Positions 8,830 through 17,935 of a stretch of DNA of 64,000 nt are shown one piece after another. The stretch is from Pseudomonadota bacterium. GTDB taxonomy: Bacteria; Pseudomonadota; Gammaproteobacteria; Burkholderiales; Burkholderiaceae. How positions within the stretch are numbered: position 1 is the first letter of the stretch; every line of letters begins with the position of its first letter. Below the pieces are notes generated by a model. The model was not told where the DNA came from. It saw nothing but the letters and a program-made list of their open reading frames with translations, and ran no database searches. The DNA lies in assembly GCA_963205525.1 (NCBI GenBank), contig CAUJJP010000217.1, forward strand, positions 4,867 to 68,866, given 5' to 3'. Position numbers and translations under genes: made by a program.

Positions 8830-9141
8830 TCAGTGCGCCGCGGCCTCGTCGGGGACGAGGATCCACAGCAGGATGTAGAGCAGGATGCCGGTGCCGCCGA
8901 AGCAGGCCAGGAGGACGAGCAGCAGGCGCCAGACCCAGGCGTCGACGCCGGTCAGCGCCGCGACACCGCCGCACACGCCAGCCAGCCAGCGGTCGCTGCG
9001 GCTGCGCCGCAGGCGGGCGACCGCGGACGGCAGCACGCCGGCGTCGAGCACGCGCGCCTTCGCGCGCTCGAACTCGGCGTCGCTGAGCGCGCCCGCCGTG
9101 CGCAGTGCCTGCAGCCGCTCCAGCTCGTCGGCGATGCCCAT
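8830..9141 (-). CDS. SHOCT-PspC domain protein
   Basis: This small protein of 103 residues has two parts. Residues 1-35 (DELERLQALRTAGALSDAEF) form a SHOCT-like oligomerisation motif. Residues 45-100 form a PspC domain with the signature WLAGVCGGVAALTGVD, followed by one strongly hydrophobic segment ending in LLWILVPDE. PspC-domain proteins are inner-membrane proteins linked to envelope stress. The gene is inserted between sucB (20 bases upstream) and lpdA (10 bases downstream), so it is co-expressed with a TCA-cycle complex. What it does there is not known. Confidence 0.85.
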   Translation of the reverse strand: MGIADELERLQALRTAGALSDAEFERAKARVLDAGVLPSAVARLRRSRSDRWLAGVCGGVAALTGVDAWVWRLLLVLLACFGGTGILLYILLWILVPDEAAAH

Positions 9142-9160
9142 GTGCCTCCCGGTGCGCGCC

Positions 9161-10447
9161 TCAGATGTCGAACAGCAGCCGCGCCGGGTCTTCCAGCGCT
9201 TCCTTCATCGTCACCAGGCCAAGCACGGCCTCGCGACCGTCGACGATGCGGTGGTCGTAGCTCATCGCCAGGTAGTTCATCGGCCGCACCACGACCTGCC
9301 CGTCCTCCACCACGGCCCGGTCCTTGGTCGCGTGCACGCCCAGGATGGCGCTCTGCGGCGGGTTGATGATGGGCGTGCTGAGCATGGAGCCGAAGACGCC
9401 GCCGTTGCTGATCGAGAAGGTGCCGCCGGTCAGCTCGTCCAGCGAGAGCTTGCCGTCGCGCGCCTTGACGCCGAACTCGGCGATCTTCTTCTCGATGTCG
9501 GCAAAGCTCATCTGGTCGGCGTCGCGCACGATGGGCACCACCAGACCGCGCGGCGAGCCGACCGCGATGCCGATGTCGAAATAGCCGTGGTAGACGATGT
9601 CGTTGCCGTCGACGCTGGAGTTGAGGATGGGGTACTTCTTCAGCGCCGCCACCGCCGCCTTCACGAAGAAGCTCATGAAGCCGAGCTTGACGCCGTGCTC
9701 CTTCTCGAAGCGGTCCTGGAACTTCTTGCGCATCGCCATCACCGGCGCCATGTTGACCTCGTTGAAGGTGGTCAGGATGGCGTTGCTGGCTTGCGACTGC
9801 AGCAGCCGCTCGGCGACGCGCGCGCGCAGGCGCGACATCGGCACCCGCTGCTCGGGGCGCTCACCCAGGCGCAGGGTCAGCGGTGCCGCGACCTGCTGCA
9901 GGGCCGGCGCGGCGGCCGGCCGGGCGGCGGCGGCCGGCGCGGCGGCGGGCGCCGCCGCCTTGGGCGCGCTCAGCGCGGAGAGCACGTCGCCCTTGGTGAT
10001 GCGGCCGTCCTTGCCGCTGCCGGCCAGCGTCGACGGCGCCAGCTGGTGATCGGCCATCAGCTTGGCGGCGGCGGGCATCGCCACACCGGCCTTGCCGCCG
10101 GCCCCGGCTGCCGCTGCAGCCGCAGGTGCGGCCGCCGGGGCCGCTGGGGCCGCTGGGGCCGCTGGGGCTGCAGCTGCAGCCGGCGCGGCCACCGCACCGG
10201 CGCTGGCCTCGGTGTCGATGCGCGCGATCGCCTGCTCGGCCACCACCGTGCCGCCGTCGCCCACCAGCAGCTCGGCGAGCACGCCGGCCGTCGGCGCCGG
10301 CACCTCCAGCACGACCTTGTCGGTCTCGATCTCGATCAGGATCTCGTCCAGCGCCACGGCTTCGCCGGGCTTCTTCTTCCACTGCAGCAGGGTCGCCTCG
10401 GCAACCGATTCGGAAAGCTGCGGAACCTTGACTTCTACGATGGCCAT
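9161..10447 (-). CDS. sucB: 2-Oxoglutarate dehydrogenase E2, dihydrolipoyl succinyltransferase
   Basis: This 428-residue E2 core subunit transfers the succinyl group from lipoamide to CoA. An N-terminal lipoyl domain (residues 1-76) holds the lipoylated Lys44 in [11 protein letters not shown] flexible Ala/Pro linker follows, then a peripheral subunit-binding domain around 125-165 ([24 protein letters not shown]), a second linker and the catalytic domain. The catalytic motif is [11 protein letters not shown] near residue 395. The succinyl type is inferred from the sucA partner. It starts 25 bases after the sucA stop, in the same operon. Confidence 0.96.
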   Translation of the reverse strand: MAIVEVKVPQLSESVAEATLLQWKKKPGEAVALDEILIEIETDKVVLEVPAPTAGVLAELLVGDGGTVVAEQAIARIDTEASAGAVAAPAAAAAPAAPAAPAAPAAAPAAAAAAGAGGKAGVAMPAAAKLMADHQLAPSTLAGSGKDGRITKGDVLSALSAPKAAAPAAAPAAAARPAAAPALQQVAAPLTLRLGERPEQRVPMSRLRARVAERLLQSQASNAILTTFNEVNMAPVMAMRKKFQDRFEKEHGVKLGFMSFFVKAAVAALKKYPILNSSVDGNDIVYHGYFDIGIAVGSPRGLVVPIVRDADQMSFADIEKKIAEFGVKARDGKLSLDELTGGTFSISNGGVFGSMLSTPIINPPQSAILGVHATKDRAVVEDGQVVVRPMNYLAMSYDHRIVDGREAVLGLVTMKEALEDPARLLFDI

Positions 10448-10472
10448 CGTCGTTCTTTCGTCGGATGCGGGG

Positions 10473-13331
10473 TCACTTGGTGAGCACGAAGCCCTTGAGC
10501 TTGCCGAAGGCCTGCTCGATCAGCGCCTTCTGCTGCTCCTGGTGCAGGTGGGCGTAGCCGACCGCGGGTGAGGCCGAGGCGGCGCGGCCGGCGTAGCCCA
10601 GGCGCTGGCCCTCGAGCATGTTCTCGTGCATCGGGTGCTGGATGAAGAACCAGGCACCCTGGTTCTGCGGCTCGTCCTGGCACCACACGACCTCGGTCGC
10701 GTTCGGGTACTTCTTCAGCGCCGCCGCGAAGGCCTTGTGCGGGAAGGGGTAGAGCTGCGAGATGCGCAGGATGGCGACGTCGTCGGCGCCCTTCTCGGCA
10801 CGCTTGCGCGTGAGGTCGTAGTAGACCTTGCCCGAGCAGCAGATCACGCGCTTGACCTTGGACGGCACGACCGTCGATTCCGGATCCGGGTTCACGGTCA
10901 GGAACTCACCCTTGGTGAACTCGCTCAGCGGCGAGGTCGCGTCCTTGGCGCGCAGCAGGCTCTTGGGGGTGAGGATGATCAGCGGCTTGCGGAACTGGCG
11001 CACCATCTGCCGGCGCAGCAGGTGGAAGATCTGGCTAGCGCTGCTGGGCTGGCAGATCTGCATGTTGTTGTCCGCCGCCAGCTGCATGAAGCGCTCCAGA
11101 CGCGCCGAGCTGTGCTCCGGGCCCTGGCCCTCGTAGCCGTGCGGCAGCATCAGCGTCAGGCCGTTGACGCGCCCCCACTTGACCTCGCCGCTGGCGATGA
11201 ACTGGTCGATCACGACCTGCGCGCCGTTGACGAAGTCGCCGAACTGCGCCTCCCAGATCGTGAGCGTGTTCGGCTCGGCGCTGGCGTAGCCGTACTCGAA
11301 GCCGAGCACCGCCTCCTCCGACAGCAGCGAGTCGATGACGGTGAAGCGGGCCTGGCCGTCGGCGATGTTCTCCAGCGGGATGTAGCTGCCGGTGTCCCAG
11401 CGCTCGCGGTTCTGGTCGTGCAGCACCGCGTGGCGGTGGGTGAAGGTGCCGCGCCCGCAGTCCTCGCCCGACAGCCGCACCGCGTAGCCGCTGGCCACCA
11501 GCGAGGCGTAGGCGAGCGACTCGCCCATGCCCCAGTCGACGTGGATCTCGCCGCGACCCATGGCGGCGCGGTCGGCCAGCACCTTTTGCACCAGCGGGTG
11601 CAGCTTGAAGCCCTCGGGCACCGTGGTCAGGCGATCGGACAGGCGCCGGATTTCAGCCAGCGGCAGTGCGGTGTCGGCGGCGTCGGTCCACTTGCGGCCC
11701 AGGAAGGGCGCCCAGTCGACCGCATACTTGCTCTTGAAGTTGGTCAGCACCGGGTCTTCGGTGTGCCGGCCCTCGTCCATCGCGGCGCGGAAGGCCTTCA
11801 CCATCTGGTCCGGGCCGTCGGCCGGCAGCACGCCCTGGGCGACCAGCTTGTCGCCGTAGAGCTTGCGCGTGCCGGGGTGGGCGGCGATCTTCTTGTACAT
11901 CAGCGGCTGGGTCAGGCTGGGGGTGTCCTGCTCGTTGTGGCCCAGCTTGCGGAAGCACACGATGTCGACCACCACGTCGCGCCGGAACTGGTGCCGGTAC
12001 TCGGCCGCCAGCTGCATGCACAGGATGACGGCTTCCGGGTCGTCGCCGTTCACTTGCAGCACCGGGGCGTCGTTCATCTTCACGACGTCGGTGCAGTACA
12101 GCGAGGAGCGCGTGTCGCGCGGATCGCTGGTGGTGAAGCCGATCTGGTTGTTGATGACGATGTGGACCGTGCCGCCGGTGTAGTAGCCGCGCGTCTGTGC
12201 CAGCGCCAGCGTCTCCATCACCACGCCCTGGCCGGCAAAGGCGGCGTCGCCGTGCACCAGCACCGCCAGCACCTGGGCGCCGGTGGTGTCGCCGCGGCGG
12301 TCCATGCGCGCCTTCACCGAGCCCTCGACCACCGGGTTCACGATCTCCAGGTGGCTGGGGTTGAAGGCCAGGCTCAGGTGCACCGGGCCGCCGGGGGTGG
12401 AGACGTCGCTGGAGAAGCCCTGGTGGTACTTCACGTCGCCGGCGGGCAGGGTCTCGGCCGCGGTGTGGTCGAACTCGGCGAACTAGTCCTTGGGCGTCTT
12501 GCCCAGCACGTTGACCAGCACGTTGAGCCGGCCGCGGTGCGCCATGCCGATCACGATCTCCTGCACGCCCTGGCTGCCGGCGCGCTGGATCAGCTCGTCG
12601 AGCGCGGCGATGAAGGTCTCGCCGCCCTCGAGCGAGAAGCGCTTCTGGCCGACGTACTTGGTGTGCAGATAGCGCTCCAGGCCCTCGGCGGCGGTCAGGC
12701 GGTCGAGGATCTCCTTCTTCTGCTCCGGGCTGCAGCTGGCCTTGCTGCGCACCGTCTCCAGCCGCTCCTGCCACCAGCGCTTCTCGGCCGGCTCGGTGAT
12801 GTGCATGATCTCCGCGCCGATGGTGCCGCAGTAGGTCTCGCGCAGCGCCTGCATGATCTCGCGCAGCGTCATGTGCTCGGCGCGGCTGAAGTAGGTGTTC
12901 GCCGAGCTGAACGTGGTGTCCATGTCGGACTCGATCAGGTCGTAGAAGGCCGGTTCCAGCTCGGGGATCCTGGGCCGCTCCAGGCGCTTGAGCGGATCCA
13001 GGTCGGCCCAGCGCGCGCCCAGCGTGCGGTAGGCGGCGATCAGGCTTTGCACGCGCAGCTGCTTGCGCGCGATGACGAGCTCGTCGCCGCTGGTGCGGTT
13101 GACGAAGGCATTGGCCTTGGCGCGCTGCGCGAAGGACTGGATCACCGGCAGGTGGGCGACGTCGCGCGCCTCGCTGCCGTCGACCGCGGGCACGTGCTGC
13201 AGGTTGTCGAAGTAGGTCCGCCAGTTTTCGGGGACGCTGCCGGGGTTGTCGAGGTAGGCCTCGTACAACTCCTCCACGTACGGCGCATTGCCGCCGAACA
13301 GGTACGAATTCGACCTGTACTGCTCCATCAT
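10473..13331 (-). pseudogene. sucA: 2-Oxoglutarate dehydrogenase E1 (sucA) interrupted by an in-frame TAG
   Basis: Read through, this is a complete E1 subunit of about 952 residues, the normal length. E1 is the thiamine-diphosphate enzyme that decarboxylates 2-oxoglutarate in the TCA cycle. The reading frame is uninterrupted except for one TAG at 12483-12485, codon 283. The first part ends NVLGKTPKD, and after the stop the same frame resumes FAEFDHTAAETLPAGDVKYHQGFSSD, which is canonical SucA. In relatives the stop position holds Leu. There is no frameshift and both halves look well conserved. Since sucB, lpdA and zapE downstream are intact, this is either a sequencing error, a very recent mutation, or suppressed in the cell. 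TAG is used as a normal stop elsewhere in the window. The two fragments are 12483-13331 and 10473-12482. Confidence 0.85.
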
Positions 13332-13607
13332 GTCTCGCTCACCTTTCGCCCCGGGTCTGCCGGGACTTCGATGGGTTGATCAACCTTCCGCGGCCCCGGC
13401 TGCACCGGTTTGCGGATTGCGACCCGCCTTGCCTCAAACGCCGGCAAGGGGACGGGGAAGGACCATTCTCAGTCAGGGCGGGACTGTACACCTGCCGCTT
13501 CCTGGACGCCCCGAATTGGAGCGCACCGAAGCTGTTAATTCCCTGACAGCCCTGCCGGCATCCCGGCAGACTGTCGGTTCGATGCCACAGGTCCCAGGTC
13601 CGCAGCA

Positions 13608-14009
13608 ATGACCGGCCAGCGCGTGATGCGCCTGCGCCGCGATGCGCCGCCCAAGCCCGCCGCCGGCAGCACCTGCAACGGCTGCGGCGTGTGCTGCGCC
13701 TGGGCGCCCTGCCCGCTCGGGATGCTGGTGTCGGGGCGCCGCGTCGGCCGCTGCCGCGCGCTGCGCTGGGACGGCGAGCGCTACCGCTGCCGCCTGCTGG
13801 CGCAGCCGGCACGGGCCTGGCGCTGGCTGCCGCGGGCGTGGGCGCAAGGCCTGGCGGCACGCTGGATAGGCGCCGGACAGGGCTGCGACGCCGCGCTGTC
13901 GGCGCAGGCGAAGGACCCGGCGGCGAGCCCGGCGGCGGACTCGGCGGCAGACCCGGCGGCACTCCCGGTACCGCAGGCCACCGGCGCGCGGGTTGACCCC
14001 GAACGGTGA
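13608..14009 (+). CDS. Small cysteine-cluster protein (YkgJ-like)
   Basis: This protein of 133 residues contains the cluster CNGCGVCCAWAPCPLG at about 23-38, followed by single cysteines in GRCRAL and YRCRLL. The C-x2-C-G-x-C-C spacing resembles the YkgJ family of presumed metal- or Fe-S-binding proteins, but the domain is shorter. The C-terminal 45 residues are a low-complexity Ala/Pro/Asp tail. It is divergent from sucA, with 276 bases between them that hold no gene, and lies 51 bases before the solute-binding protein gene. Function unknown. It is called as real because the cysteine pattern is clearly non-random. Confidence 0.65.
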   Translation: MTGQRVMRLRRDAPPKPAAGSTCNGCGVCCAWAPCPLGMLVSGRRVGRCRALRWDGERYRCRLLAQPARAWRWLPRAWAQGLAARWIGAGQGCDAALSAQAKDPAASPAADSAADPAALPVPQATGARVDPER

Positions 14010-14060
14010 GTCCGGCACTGCGGATAGGATGCGCGCTTCGTCCACCTCCTGGAGCCATCG

Positions 14061-15641
14061 ATGAAGCTCAACGCCCTGCTCACTGCAACCGTGCTCGCCG
14101 CCGCCGCACTCGCCGCCAGCGCGCCGGCCAGCGCCAACACGCTGCGCTGGGCGGCGCAGAACGACGCCCTGACGATGGATCCGCACTCGCAGAACCACTC
14201 GACGACGCTCGCCATCCTGATGCACGCCTACGAGGGCCTGACCCGCTACGGCGTGAACCGCGAGATCGAGCCGGCGCTGGCCACCAAGTGGACCCAGATC
14301 AGCCCGACCCAGGTGCGCTTCGAACTGCGCAAGGGGGTGAAGTTCCACGACGGTTCGCCCTTCACCGCCGACGACGTGCTGTTCTCCTTCGCGCGCATCA
14401 AGCAGCCGCAGGGCACGATGCAGGCCTACGTCACCGGCATCGCCGAGATCAAGAAGATCGACGACCACACGGTGGACTTCATCCTCAGCGCGCCCAACCC
14501 CATCCTGCTGCGCAACATCATCGACTTCCGCATCATGAGCAAGTCGTGGTCGGAGAAGAACAAGACCACCAACACGCAGGACTACAAGGCGAAGGAGGAG
14601 AACTACGCCTCGCGCAACGTGATGGGCACCGGGCCCTACAAGATCACCGGCTGGACGCCCGACCAGCGCATCACGATGACGATCAACAAGGACTGGTGGG
14701 GCAAGCTCGACGGCAACGTGACCGAGGTGATCTACACCCCGATCAAGTCCGACGCGACGCGGGTCGCCGCCCTGCTGTCGGGTGACGTCGACCTGCTGAC
14801 CGACCTGCCGACCCAGGACGTCGCGCGCCTGCGCGCCGACAGCAAGCTCACCATCTTGGACGGCCCGGAAGTGCGAACCATCTTCCTGGCGCCCGACCTC
14901 GGCAGCCCGGAGCTGAAATACAGCAACGTCAAGGGCAAGAACCCGTTCGCCGACAAGCGCGTGCGCCAGGCGATGAGCAACACGATAGACCGCGAGGCGA
15001 TCAAGCGCACCATCATGCGCGGGCTGTCGATTCCGGCCGCCATCATGGTCGCGCCGGGGGTGAACGGCCACTCGCCCGAGATGGACACGCCGGCCAAGGT
15101 CGACGTCGAGGGGGCGAAGAAGCTGCTCGCCGAGGCCGGCTACCCGGATGGCTTCGAGGTGCGGCTGAACTGCCCGAACAACCGCTACGTGAACGACGAG
15201 GAGATCTGCCAGGCCATCGTCGCCATGTGGGCGCGCATCGGCATCAAGGCCAGCCTGCTGGCCGAGAACATGGCCACCTTCAGCCAGAAGTTCCAGAACT
15301 TCGACTCCAGCATCTACCTGCTGGGCTGGGGGGTGGCGACCTACGACGCGCAGTACACGCTGCAGTCGCTGGTGCGCACCCGCAGCAGCGGCGCCGACGG
15401 CAACTTCAACTTCTCCAAGATCAGCGACCCGGTGGTCGACAAGCTGGTCGACGCGATGAAGACCGAGGTCGACGTCGCCAAGCGCAACGCCATGATCAAG
15501 GAGGCCTTGCAGCGCACCAAGGACGAGGTGCTGCTGATCCCGCTGCACCACCAGATGCGGCCGTGGGCGATGAAGACCAACGTCAGCACCATCCACCGCT
15601 CGGACGACCGGCCGGAGGCCCGCTACACCTCGGTGAAGTAA
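14061..15641 (+). CDS. ABC transporter substrate-binding protein, family 5 (peptide/nickel type)
   Basis: This 526-residue periplasmic protein begins with a type I signal peptide ending near ASAPASANTL (cleavage about residue 25). The mature part is an SBP_bac_5 fold (DppA/OppA/NikA type): LRKGVKFHDGSPFTADDVLFSF is the classic signature. Later blocks (FADKRVRQAMSNTIDRE, GYPDGFEVRLNC) fit as well. Such proteins bind short peptides, opines, nickel or glutathione, and the sequence alone does not tell which. No permease or ATPase genes lie nearby, so it is an orphan binding protein. A ribosome-binding site (TGGAG) precedes the ATG, and a strong terminator follows the gene. Confidence 0.92.
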   Translation: MKLNALLTATVLAAAALAASAPASANTLRWAAQNDALTMDPHSQNHSTTLAILMHAYEGLTRYGVNREIEPALATKWTQISPTQVRFELRKGVKFHDGSPFTADDVLFSFARIKQPQGTMQAYVTGIAEIKKIDDHTVDFILSAPNPILLRNIIDFRIMSKSWSEKNKTTNTQDYKAKEENYASRNVMGTGPYKITGWTPDQRITMTINKDWWGKLDGNVTEVIYTPIKSDATRVAALLSGDVDLLTDLPTQDVARLRADSKLTILDGPEVRTIFLAPDLGSPELKYSNVKGKNPFADKRVRQAMSNTIDREAIKRTIMRGLSIPAAIMVAPGVNGHSPEMDTPAKVDVEGAKKLLAEAGYPDGFEVRLNCPNNRYVNDEEICQAIVAMWARIGIKASLLAENMATFSQKFQNFDSSIYLLGWGVATYDAQYTLQSLVRTRSSGADGNFNFSKISDPVVDKLVDAMKTEVDVAKRNAMIKEALQRTKDEVLLIPLHHQMRPWAMKTNVSTIHRSDDRPEARYTSVK

Positions 15642-15681
15642 GCCGCCGCCGACCCGCCTTCCAGCCGCGAGCCGGCACGCC

Positions 15682-15706
15682 AAGGGGCCCCGCGGGGCCC
15701 CTTTTT
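15682..15706 (+). terminator. Rho-independent terminator after the family 5 binding protein
   Basis: A perfect 10-bp stem (AAGGGGCCCC / GGGGCCCCTT) with a two-base loop is followed by a run of T. It lies 40 bases after the stop at 15641 and separates this gene from the convergent amidohydrolase gene. The T run is only on the plus-strand side, so it acts in that direction. Confidence 0.9.
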
Positions 15707-15723
15707 CATGCGGCGCCGGGGGG

Positions 15724-16959
15724 TCAGAGACGGTCCGTCACCACCCGGCCGCCCTGCATCAGGAGCCGGATGCCGCGCTCGGGTGCGGCCAGCATGTCCA
15801 GGCCGGCGGCGGGGTCGCCGTCGACGATCAGCAGGTCGGCGTGTGCACCCGGCGCCAGCACGCCGAGCTCGCGCTCGCGGCCGAGCAGCCGGGCCGCCGT
15901 GTGGGTGGCGCTTTGCAGCAGGGCCAGCGGCGACATGGCGCTGGCGCGCAGCGCGAACTCGCTGTTCTGGCGCGCGTGCATGTGGCCCAGCAGGTCGGTG
16001 CCCAGGACCACCGGCACCCCTTCGGCGAGCGCGATGCGCAACGCCTGCAGGCCGCGATCGGCGACCTGCTGCAGCTTGTCCAGCATCGCTGCCGACCAGC
16101 CCAGGCGCGCACCCTGCTCGGCCAGCGCGGCATAGGTGGCCAGCGTCGGCACGTAGTAGGTGCCCTGCGCCTTCATGACGCGCGCGCTCGCCTCGTCGAT
16201 CAGGTTGCCGTGCTCGATGCTGCGCACCCCGGCCTGCGCGGCGCGCGTGACGGCGCGCGGCGAGTAGGCGTGCGCCAGGGCGTAGCGACCCGCGGCCTCG
16301 GCTTCCTCGACCGCGGCGCACAGCTCGTCCATGCTGTACTGGGTGCCCTCCAGCGGGTCGTTCGGGCTCGAGACGCCGCCGCCGGCCATGATCTTGATCT
16401 GGTCCACGCCCTGGCGGATCTGCTCGCGCACCGCGCGCCTCACCTCGGCCACGCCGTCGGCGACGACGCCGGCCAGGCCCAGGCCGGCGCAGGCGCAGTG
16501 CATGAGGCCGTGCACGCCCTGCGGCCGCAGGTCCGAGTGGCCGCCGGTCTGGGTGATGGACTGGCCGGCGACGAACAGCCGCGGGCCCTCGAACAGGCCG
16601 CGCGCCACCGCCTCGCGCAGGCCGCGGTCGGCCCCCGCGGCGTCGCGCACGGTGGTGAAGCCGCGCCGCAGCATGGCGGCCATGAGCTGCGCGCTCTCGG
16701 CCGCGACCAGCGAGGGCGGCGCCAGCGCCACCGCCGCCAGGTCGTGCGAGGTCGCCACCACGTGCACGTGGGCGTCGATCAGCCCCGGCAGCACGGCGCG
16801 GCCAGCGGCGTCGATCTCGCGCGCCACCTCGTCGACGGCGAGTGGCTGCTGGGTCACGCAGGCGATGCGCCCGTCCTCGATGACCAGCGTGCTGCGCTCG
16901 CGAAAGACCGCCGCCTGGCTGTCGAACAGGCGCGCGTTGCGGATGACCTGACGCTGCAT
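15724..16959 (-). CDS. Amidohydrolase family protein (imidazolonepropionase-like)
   Basis: This 411-residue metal-dependent hydrolase of the amidohydrolase superfamily has an N-terminal beta-sandwich (residues 1-55) followed by the TIM barrel. The first metal ligands are in LPGLIDAHVHV. A likely carboxylated Lys lies in IKIMAGGGVSSPND. Further His ligands are in ALAHAYS and SIEHGNLID, and the last Asp is in VLGTDLLGH. The closest group is the Xaa-Pro dipeptidase/imidazolonepropionase-like amidohydrolases, whose substrates vary widely (carboxypeptides, organophosphates, carbamates). It is the last gene of the acyl-CoA dehydrogenase group on this strand, 22 bases after the nitronate monooxygenase-like gene. 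Confidence 0.88.
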   Translation of the reverse strand: MQRQVIRNARLFDSQAAVFRERSTLVIEDGRIACVTQQPLAVDEVAREIDAAGRAVLPGLIDAHVHVVATSHDLAAVALAPPSLVAAESAQLMAAMLRRGFTTVRDAAGADRGLREAVARGLFEGPRLFVAGQSITQTGGHSDLRPQGVHGLMHCACAGLGLAGVVADGVAEVRRAVREQIRQGVDQIKIMAGGGVSSPNDPLEGTQYSMDELCAAVEEAEAAGRYALAHAYSPRAVTRAAQAGVRSIEHGNLIDEASARVMKAQGTYYVPTLATYAALAEQGARLGWSAAMLDKLQQVADRGLQALRIALAEGVPVVLGTDLLGHMHARQNSEFALRASAMSPLALLQSATHTAARLLGRERELGVLAPGAHADLLIVDGDPAAGLDMLAAPERGIRLLMQGGRVVTDRL

Positions 16960-16981
16960 GGCGCGGTGCGCTGGTGAAGCT

Positions 16982-17935
16982 TCAGCCGATCGACAGCCTC
17001 GCGCGCGCCGCCCGGTACTCGCTGGCCAGGCGCGCGCACAGCTCGCGCGCCGGCAGCACCGCCTTCACGGCGGCGATGCCCTGGCCGCAGCCCCAGATGT
17101 CCTTCCAGGCCTTCGTGGCGCCGCCGCCGAAGTTCATCTGGCTGGGGTCGCTCTCGGGCAGGTTCTCGGGGTCCAGTCCGGCGTTGCGGATCGAGGGCTT
17201 GAGGTAGTTGCCGTGCACGCCGGTGAACAGGCTGGAGTAGACGATGTCGTCGCTGCTGCTGTCGACCACGCACTGCTTGTAGGCCGCGCTGGCGCGCGCT
17301 TCCTCGGTGGCGATGAAGGCGCTGCCGACGTAGGCGAAGTCCGCCCCCATGGCCTGCGCCGCGAGCACCGCGCCGCCGTGCGCGATCGACCCCGACAAGG
17401 CCAGCGGGCCGTCGAACCACTCGCGGATCTCCTGCACGAGGGCGAACGGGCTCTTCACCCCGGCGTGGCCGCCGGCCCCGGCGGCGACCGCGATCAGGCC
17501 GTCGGCACCCTTCTCGATCGCCTTCCTGGCGAAGGCGTTGTTGATCACATCGTGCAGCACCACGCCGCCCCAGCCGTGCACGGCGTCGTTGACGTCGCTG
17601 CGCGCACCCAGGCTGGTGATGACGATGGGCACCTTGTACTTGGCGCACAGCGCGAGGTCGTGGGTCAGCCGGTCGTTGGACTTGTGCACGATCTGGTTGA
17701 TCGCGAACGGCGCCGCCGGCTGCCCGGGGTGGTCGCGGTTCCAGGCCGCCAGCGCCTCGGTGATCTCGGCCAGCCAGGCGTCGAGCTGCTCGGGCGGGCG
17801 CGCGTTGAGCGCCGGCATGGAGCCCACCACGCCGGCCGTGCACTGGGCGATCACGAGCTGCGGGTTGCTGACGATGAACAGCGGCGCGCCGATGATGGGC
17901 AGCGGCAGGTCGCGCAGGACTGCGGGCATGGCCAT
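16982..17935 (-). CDS. Nitronate monooxygenase family flavoprotein
   Basis: This 317-residue FMN-dependent TIM-barrel enzyme belongs to the nitronate monooxygenase / 2-nitropropane dioxygenase-like family. It contains IIGAPLFIVSNPQLV at the start, an FMN phosphate-binding region (GADGLIAVAAGAGGHAG) and the downstream GSIAHGGAVLAAQAMGADFAYVGSAFIAT block. It is the subtype often found beside acyl-CoA dehydrogenase genes in beta-proteobacteria, where its true substrate is unknown. It may instead be an NAD(P)H:quinone- or enoyl-type reductase. The ATG overlaps the stop of the acyl-CoA dehydrogenase gene as TGATG, so the two are translationally coupled. Confidence 0.88.
   Translation of the reverse strand: MAMPAVLRDLPLPIIGAPLFIVSNPQLVIAQCTAGVVGSMPALNARPPEQLDAWLAEITEALAAWNRDHPGQPAAPFAINQIVHKSNDRLTHDLALCAKYKVPIVITSLGARSDVNDAVHGWGGVVLHDVINNAFARKAIEKGADGLIAVAAGAGGHAGVKSPFALVQEIREWFDGPLALSGSIAHGGAVLAAQAMGADFAYVGSAFIATEEARASAAYKQCVVDSSSDDIVYSSLFTGVHGNYLKPSIRNAGLDPENLPESDPSQMNFGGGATKAWKDIWGCGQGIAAVKAVLPARELCARLASEYRAARARLSIG

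Noticed and set aside
12483..12485. TAG read as a sense codon (recoded amber or pyrrolysine)
   Set aside because: ccmG (34047-34049), ccmI (35778-35780) and the HAD gene (36758-36760) all end in TAG in the expected place, and no reason for pyrrolysine in SucA exists. Error or mutation is more likely.
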